Assembly: GCA_030549775.1 (NCBI GenBank)
Contig: CM060177.1
Span: 61,878,638 to 61,942,637, forward strand
Direction of reading: 5' to 3'
From: Tamarix chinensis
Lineage: Eukaryota > Streptophyta > Magnoliopsida > Caryophyllales > Tamaricaceae
DNA: 64,000 bases
Within the stretch, counting starts at the first letter, position 1. Each line of letters opens with the position of its first letter. This document shows positions 57,078 through 64,000 of this stretch, piece after piece. The notes beneath the pieces are model-generated. The model did not search any database, was not told the origin of the DNA, and saw nothing but the letters and a program-made list of their open reading frames with translations. The position numbers and the translations under genes were made by a program.

Positions 57078-60000
57078 TATAATATCCTAAATTTTTGTAA
57101 CCCTTATTTTCGAGCATTTCGCATTTTATTAGAAACATAGCTTATAAATCTTAGCTTAATTAATTTTTTGACACTTGATCTTTAAACTTAGAAAAAATTA
57201 TTAAATAAATTTATCCAAAATTATTTTTATTATTTTATCTATTATAAAATCCACCTAAACAGTCAAATTTTCTAATGTTTATTTCAAGTACCATAACCAC
57301 AAATAAATTAATTTTACTCTCATCAACAATATAAAACTGATTCTAAACCTAACTCTAATTTAATTTTCTTCTTTATCTTTTTCTTTGCACCTTTTCCTTT
57401 TTCTTTTTTCCTTTTCTTTTCCCTCTTCTTTTGTTTTTTCTTTTCTGTTCTTCCTTGTCTTACACCTCCCCCAATGCGTATTCTTCTTTTTCATTTCCCT
57501 TTGTCATTTCCCCTTCTAGACTAAATAATCCCTAACCCCCATACACCCACAAACCTTTCCATTTCCCTTCCTAGACATGCAACCATAGCCTACACCACCT
57601 ATTCCCGTGCATTACACCCAACATTGCACCCATCCCTTACACCACCTGAACACACACCTACCGCAACAATCACACATAATCCCTAACCTTTTGGCTTCCA
57701 TCTTCTTCACCTCAACCCCATACAATGTGCGTGTGTGTATGTGTGCACGCGCGTGCATCACCCTATTTTCTCCCCCTCTTTCTCTTTAACTATTATCCTT
57801 AATAAAATCCATCCAATACCTTTATGTTTTCTTCTCTCTTTCTCTGCTCTTTTCGTCGACACAAACACCACACAACTTACCACCCTTAACTACCAAGAAC
57901 CACCACCGTCTTACCTAGCCATCACCGCCTCATCCCCATCAACCTCCTTGTATTTACCCCATAATCTCTACCCTTAGGCATGACCATTTTCCTTTTCCTA
58001 TGCTTCTTGGGTTCATTTTTGTAGAGCCACGCTCGACCTTTTCCTCACTTCTAGCTTGTGTGGGACCCATGCACCATTTCCTCCTTTAACCCATGCACAC
58101 CTAGGGAGTTCCATCCTTCACATGCTTCACTCCTAACCATGCACCATTTTTTTCTCTAGCACTTACACACTCCTCCCCTAACCCTACCACCATGCCTTCT
58201 TAGTGCATTATTGTTCCCATCACCATGCCAAACCCCTTATTGGGCCTCCCACTTTTAGTTATCTCCTTTTCTCCTAGTTTTTCTAAGCCTTCATTTTCCT
58301 AGTTAATTTTTCAAAGTGCATTATTTTTGTATTTTAACTTCTAAGTTATGTTATATTGGTATTAGAGGAGAATTATTAGGTCTTACATGCTTCAAGATTA
58401 TAGTTGCTTTGATAAGGATACATGTCATAATTAGTGCTTTAATGTGCAATACATGTACATTTTTATGCTATGTCATGCTCAGAATTTTTGTATGCAAATT
58501 ATTATTTATGATAATGATGTTATATGATATAAGGTGTTGTATGTTGAAGATGTGAGAAAGTGGTGAAAGCATGAGTCTATATATATTGTTGGTTGGTATG
58601 AATTGGAATTTTTAGCATATAAATAAAATTGTGATTATGTATTTTAGGATGATATATGTATTTGATGTAGAAAAAACATTCATATTGGGACTCATAAGGT
58701 TTTTGTGGAAGCATAGGTATTTTAGTCATTTCAGGTTTATTATGACTATTATGGACTAAAAATTAAATATTAGGTATTTTAGTATGATAATTGGTTAATA
58801 ATATGTGAAATGTTTGGAGTGAATATGAATAATTTAAGTTAAATAAATAAGAAAAGTGTATTTAACTGGGAGTATTAATCTTAGGGGTAGAATTATTATC
58901 ATATGTGTGATATGTTGAGTTTACCCGAGATTTTTGGATATTTAGTTGAAATTGGAATTTTAGGAATACATATTAAACATGAGAGTTATATATGTGTGTC
59001 ATGAGAAAACTTATGATTAATTTGTGAAATTAGGGTTTTATAGGAAAGGTGAATAGCGAGACATAAGAGTTAACATTAATTTTAGGTACATTATTAATAA
59101 TAATATTTTAAGATTGGGTATTGAAACTAGTGATAAAATAAATACCCAGAGAGAAGTTATAGTTAACTTATGAAATTAAGGGTTTTTTTAGAGGAATATG
59201 GATTGTCCTTCACAAAAATATATTAGGTCATGTGCCTTGCAGGCCTATATATGTGTTATATGATGTCCTTAAAATAAATAACCTTATATGAGATATTAAT
59301 CACTTATAGTGAAAGATCATAAGATTAGGATCCATTATACTTGTCCATTTCACTAGATGAGAATAGTGGTTAGGAGCTTTTTCCCTTGGGGTTTACCTAT
59401 CCATTCAACTAAACAAGAATAGTAACTTAGGGTTTTATTCTGTATGGCTTTTTATAATCAATACTATTCCATTAGTTAAGAATGGTGGGATCCCTAAACT
59501 CAACTTGAAATAATGAATCTAAATGATTTCAATCATTGTTAAGACATTAATCACTTAAATTGAAATATCATATGAGTTAAGACTGGTTGTACTTGTTTGT
59601 TCCACCAAAGAATAATAGTGATTAAGAGCTTTATGCCCTAGGTTTACATATTATTGATAATGCTCCACCAATTGAAAATAGTGGCTAGGAGCTTTATGTC
59701 TTAGGATTTTATATTGTGATACCATTAAACCGATTGAGAATAGTGTAGTCCCTAAGCTCAACGAAATTAAGATTATGGGTATAGATCATGCCATTATTAT
59801 TATGAGAACTTGGATCAATAAATAATTTGGTACCCTCATATGTTAATTTATATGTATGATATCCCTTTTTGTTGTACCTTATGAGTTTCTGTGACCTTTA
59901 TGTGATTATATTGTTACCTTATTTAGTAAGTAGTATAAATCATCATTTTTATTCATTTTTCTCAATCCCACAAGTAGTATAACCTTATTTTATTGGTTTT

Positions 60001-60334
60001 TTGATTACTGCTCTCAATGTGCTTGCCTTTGGTGAGTTTATAATCAAATTAGTAAAAGGTATTGTCATCCAGATATCTGTACCTCTCTATGGACCATTAT
60101 TTCTCTTTTTTCTTTATACATATTTCCTTCTCTCTCTTTTTATATCTTGTTTCATGGTGGAATCAAGTGCTTCCTACACCTAATTTCTTGGTAAGACATT
60201 ACTTTTTGCTTGTATCCAACATAGGATAGGCATACGGAGTACCACTTCTAAGTTAGATGTGGCATGACACCCCTACATTTTATGCTTTAGCTTCCATAAT
60301 TCAATATTTAATTGATGAAATTTGGGGGTGTTAT
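57078..60334 (+). repeat. 3' LTR of the non-autonomous element (3.26 kb)
   Basis: Starts TATAATATCCT (TG changed to TA), ends TTTGGGGGTGTTAT. Matches the three 5' LTR pieces. Polypyrimidine tract 57365-57440, C-rich U3 to 58260, worn hairpin-type blocks 59290-59770 (RTCCA...GAATAGTGG words; CACTTATAGTG before them). Confidence 0.85.
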
Positions 60335-61210
60335 ACTTCAGTAGTCCACTAAAATGTTCCCTTCTTTAAAATACTAGTGGTGGGGACTATGATGGAATAG
60401 AAATTATGGAAGAACTAATGATAGAATAATACTAGACCATGGAAGCTACGCATTTCCAAAGTAAATTTTGGTTCTAGTAACTCTTGAATGACTCTAACTT
60501 GAAGTGAAGGGAAAGAACATAAAACATAAGAAAGAATATTTCTTAAGATCAACATAGACCTTAGCCTCCTAAAGGATAGTGAAGAATTTTCTAAGGTGCT
60601 TCAATTGTTCACATTTAAGCTTACTATAAATTAAAATCTAATTAAAGTAGACAATAATAAATTTTCTTATAAATGACTATAACGTATGGGTCATAAAACT
60701 CATGAATATGTTAGATGCATTTGATAAACCAAAATGCATTATTATCAACTCAAAGACTCTGTCATGTGTCTTAAAAGCTATTTTCACTCATCACTTGGTC
60801 TAATAAAAATTTATAGCATCCGCTATGTAAATTAATCTCAGAGTGATAACTGGAGCAAACTAGATTTTCTAATATGTCCTCTACCCTTGGGTTAGGGAAC
60901 CTCTACTTAATCATGATTGTGTTATTGACTCTACAATCCACACACATTTTTTGAGATTTGACTTTCTTAGGGATTTAAAATGGGTATGATAGAAGGGTTA
61001 ATGTTATGTCTCACAAATCTCTTGCTAAGGAGTTCCTCAACTTACCTATTTAATTTAGCATGGTCATTGAGGTTCATCCTATAATAAGAAAGGTTATGTA
61101 ACTATGACCTGCATACGGTTACTAGCCTATTGAATATCTCTCAAAGGTGGTAGAAAATTTAAACTCTTTTTTATTCTAAACTTCACCTTTTCTTTAATTA
61201 ATTTTCTACC
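60335..61210 (-). pseudogene. Gypsy pol (RT), minus strand, host of the 20.8 kb insertion
   Basis: Minus strand: LPPLRDIQ near 61140-61165, HAKLNR, a stop, VEELLSKRFVRHNINPS (about 61005-61075), DLRSGYHQ-like text, FELIIMHFGLSNASNIFMSFM with frame changes (60690-60760). The catalytic YxDD place reads YFN plus a stop. HLRKFF follows at about 60590, then the connection MRSFHGLV (about 60448-60470) and GTFQWTTEV at 60338-60365. The reading passes in frame to VFQEIKECL at 39515 once the insertion is removed. Chromovirus-like by motif; heavily mutated. Confidence 0.8.
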
Positions 61211-62149
61211 TCATATACTACCACCATCTACTAGAATACTATTTTTTTTATAACTTGAACCATGTTTCACTAGGTCGGGTAGGTGAGTTTTACGCTCCAT
61301 CCGACCCAATATGAGGATTTAGTGGTTGCACTATCCACCTCTTATTTTCTACATTAGTACATAAGGTGTTTTTTTTTTTCTTGAAATCATCATATTTTTT
61401 AAATGATACAACTCAGTAGTCACTGAACAACACTAAAAACACCCACGGTTAAAGTTACAACTCCATTAATAGCTTATTACCAACTTGTCCTCTACTAGCC
61501 ATAGACTAAGTTGTAAGACATGATACAGATAATAAGCTCTGTTTGTACATTAAATATCAAGAAAATAGGCGTAAAAGCTCAACGACATAATGCAAAGGAA
61601 AAACTATAATAGGTAAGTTATTTGGCTAAGAAGTAACACGAAGAAAATTTTGCCTTTATCATCTTAATGTTTATAATAGTTTCATGTCACCTTGAAGAGA
61701 ATATTAACAAGTTCTAGTTTCACACACTATCATAGAATAACACATAATAATGTAAAGTATGTTGGATAAAATTTATACCCATCATTAAGGCTTAAAAGCT
61801 CACAAATTTTTGTTCTATTAGTCTAAATCTTTCTTTTTCTTTCTATAATGACTATCCAATTTTCTTGTTCAAGTTCTTTAGTAGTGAGATACAACCAAAA
61901 CATTAAAAATCATTTTTATCTTTTCCAAATACATGTAGTAAAAAAGTTAGTCTTGACTACTTATACACATGAAGGCTATCAATTAGAGATTTCTTTCATT
62001 ATCTATTCTCAAGGCATCACCACTAAGATTTTTTATTCCTTTTTTGTAATAAAAATTAAAGAATGTAACTAAAAAAATTAAAAAAGCAAAGCACACTAAA
62101 AAATAGCAAATTAAATACAAGGCATAATTAAAAAGAAATAAAATAAAAT
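61211..62149. other. AT-rich stretch, probably decayed retroelement ends
   Basis: No coding motif recognised. TCGGGTAGGTGAGTTTTACG at 61276-61295 and an AAAATAAAATA run at 62090-62160 stand out. The latter lies just downstream (minus sense) of an Athila-like integrase end, where the 3' non-coding region and LTR are expected, but no LTR boundary was found. Confidence 0.35.
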
Positions 62150-63600
62150 AAAATAATGAAAGAGAATAAAATAATAAAAATGACAAATGATAAAAAAAAA
62201 TACAAAGATAGAACCTCCTCCATGCTTAGATTAAGCATTATACTTAACGATTGGACCATATCAATAAAAATTAGGGGATCAAAGTTAAAAACATACTTCA
62301 AAATCCTCCACTCTATGTTCTTCATAGAATGCTTTGAGTTGATGCCTATTGATTTTCCATGTTTGACATGCCATATTAGTTTTGAAATAACAATGTAATA
62401 ATATATTATAGTTTTATATTTTATAGAAATCAAATAATCTTTTCTTCCTGCAGAGATGTAAGGTCTCTAGAGATGATGATAGGAAGAGTTTAATTACCCC
62501 TAATAAGGTATATTTTAGATAATTTGCTAATGGTTTCATCTCTAGTTCTACAACCTTTTCTATAGAGTGTAAGGGTTTTTCTTTTATAATAGGAAATTCA
62601 ACAAGCACTCTTATGTTAGTAGATTAAGCTCTAAAAGCATAAACACCTTTATCTCTTTTCTTATCTATTTCAAAATTTTCTTCCAAACTTCTCATAAGAG
62701 TATTTCTATTAGCTTTATAAGAACAAATTCTACTAGATCACCACTTGTTAATTCAAAAAATTACATCAACCTTAGAAAAATATTCACTATTAATAGGATA
62801 TCTCATAAAGTCATTAATATTAAAATGAATTGTTATTCCATAAAATTCTATAGTAAGAACCCTTTATACATATCAATTTCAGTTTGAGAGTTTTTTATAA
62901 ATGGTGTTCCTACAAAAATAAGAGAAAGGCTAGGAGATCCATCATCTTACATTTCTAGGGCATAAAAATTAGGTGGAAAAACAAGTTCAGTTACTTGAAA
63001 AGGAACATTCTTTATCACCATATTAGGATATCTAGTAGATCTATCAGCTATTTAGATCACAATTTAGATCTCTTTTAGGGGTCCTAGACTTAAGGCATTC
63101 AAGACAGATAAACGTATGACATTTATAGATGCTTCTAAGTATAGAATGTATTTTTCATACCTCATGTCTCTAATTTTACAAGAAATGGTGCACATAGGTT
63201 TGAGTTTCCTTTATAAAATCCTAAACACATTCTCCCCCCAAACTAAATTTTCCATCCCCTCTCGGTTTTTTCTTTTTGACACACAAATCTTTTAGAAACT
63301 TTATATACCAAGGAACTTGCTTTATTACATCTATCAGGGGAATGTTTATCTCCACCTTCTTAAAAATTTCCAATATCCCCATTTCATGATCTTTCTTCTT
63401 AACCTTAGATAACCAACTAGAAAAAGGAGAAAAAAGTTTATAAGTGTTAGGAGAATTTATCTTAGTTCAGTTAGGAGGTTTTTCTTTAATATCTTCTTCT
63501 ATGTTAGTTGATTCTTCCTCTTATTACTCTGTTCCTTGGTTATCCTTAAATTTCTTTGGACCATCTAATTTTTTTTCCACTCCTAATGGTGATAGAACTC
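62150..63600 (-). pseudogene. Athila/Tat-like gypsy remnant: gag end, protease, RT linker, integrase end
   Basis: Minus strand from about 63530: acidic EEESTNIEEDIKEKPPN, then MGILEIFKKVEINIPLIDVIKQVPWYIKFLKDL (about 63275-63385), the region before the protease in Athila/Tat elements. Protease: ASINVIRLSVLNALSLGPLKEI (about 63065-63130, DLGAS-type start damaged), ADRSTRYPNMVIKNVPFQV and LVFPPNFYALEM. The linker LELKPL-type text is at about 62525-62555 (VVELEMKPLANYLKYTLLG). Past 62430 the text jumps to an integrase C-terminal signature (WKINRHQLKAFYEEH, about 62325-62370), so RT, RNase H and most of integrase are deleted. Confidence 0.75.
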
Positions 63601-63837
63601 ATTTTTTCTCTTAGATTCCCATATATATATCTAGGTAACTTTGAGGAAATTTGTGCTTCTAATTTACCTATCAAATTTGCCAAACGACTCACCTAACATT
63701 TTATGTTTTTTATCTCATTTCTTATTTCTTATTTAAATTTAAAAGTGGTAGTGGCTAAAGATTTAACTATATCCTCCAATGACACTCCTCTAGATTTTTA
63801 TGGTATTGTCGGTTGAGGAGGTTGCATAAATTATAGA

Positions 63838-64000
63838 TGAAATACCCCAAAATTTTAATTCTAGAAATTATGGCCAATTAAGGATTTATTAGAGAAATTT
63901 ATTAAATAAATTATTTTATTAAAATTAAGAGAGTTAATTGAGGTAAATCAAGGGAAAAAATGATGAATTTAATTAGGAAAAAATTAGGGTATTCTACTAA
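63838..64000 (+). mobile_element. Start of another long LTR, copy F (cut by window end)
   Basis: TGAAATACCCCAAAATTTTA then TAGAAATTATGGCCAATTAAG and GGGAAAAAATGATGAATTT, following copy A base for base in long stretches (6105-6270). Preceded by ATAGA. Confidence 0.8.

Larger units (their letters stand above)
39520..60334 (+). mobile_element. Non-autonomous LTR retrotransposon spanning 20.8 kb with nested insertions
   Basis: Own sequence is about 7.9 kb: 5' LTR in three pieces (39520-40105, 44961-45038, 47500-49954; 3.1 kb), internal 1.56 kb in two pieces (49955-50708, 56271-57077), 3' LTR 57078-60334 (3.26 kb). It begins TGTAACATTC and ends GGGGGTGTTAT(A). Flanks ACTTA (39515-39519) and ACTTC (60335-60339) look like the duplication, one mismatch. 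PBS at 49957 and a polypurine tract at 57062-57072 fix plus orientation. No protease, RT or integrase is recognised. Insertions: copy G, a solo LTR with hAT, and copy E. Confidence 0.82.

Overview
The window looks like plant nuclear heterochromatin. It is AT-rich and has no recognisable host gene, tRNA or rRNA. It is made of broken LTR retrotransposons of the Ty3/gypsy superfamily, one LINE, two hAT-type DNA transposons and simple repeats, inserted into one another. The plant species, or monocot versus eudicot, cannot be told from what is visible. Almost every coding remnant carries in-frame stops and frameshifts, so nothing here is likely to encode a working protein. Identifications rest on translating the sequence by eye and recognising family motifs; no database search was run.

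Layout, left to right: (1) 1-4965, two degenerate Del/Tekay-like gypsy coding regions. (2) 5409-5912, a short tandem repeat with a possible CACTA-type end. (3) 5913-14842, a gypsy element (pol plus 3' LTR 14053-14842) split by a 5.5 kb solo LTR (6105-11644, duplication GGGGT). (4) 15235-32769, a third Del-like element in three pieces, split by a minus-strand gypsy element (16631-26561, duplication ATATT, itself carrying a 3.37 kb hAT at 16834-20206) and by a second long solo LTR (26907-31922). (5) 32770-37124, two truncated long LTRs in opposite orientations. (6) 37137-39183, a 5'-truncated LINE. (7) 39290-61210, a minus-strand gypsy pol interrupted by a 20.8 kb block, 39520-60334. That block is one non-autonomous LTR element (LTRs about 3.1-3.3 kb, PBS, no pol) whose own parts were later hit by a 4.85 kb LTR (40106-44955), a solo LTR (45039-47494) holding a hAT (45238-46992) holding another solo LTR (45932-46798), and a 5.56 kb solo LTR (50709-56265). 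(8) 62150-63600, a minus-strand Athila/Tat-like remnant, then the start of one more long LTR at 63838.

The most interesting signal is inside the long LTRs (copies at 6105, 26907, 50709, and degenerate ones elsewhere). They begin TGTAAYACCCC or TGAAATACCCC and end GGGGTGTTACA. Between a TATA box and the 3' end they share a conserved order: GC-rich leader, TTA microsatellite, a box ending in a perfect-looking 5' splice site, a copy-specific minisatellite, an array of 2-3 hairpin domains whose closing stems differ between units and copies but stay paired, a conserved stretch resembling branch point plus 3' splice site, and a terminal hairpin. The compensatory changes suggest a structured RNA (or cruciform DNA) carried in the LTR, perhaps inside an LTR intron. 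This is an inference from sequence alone.
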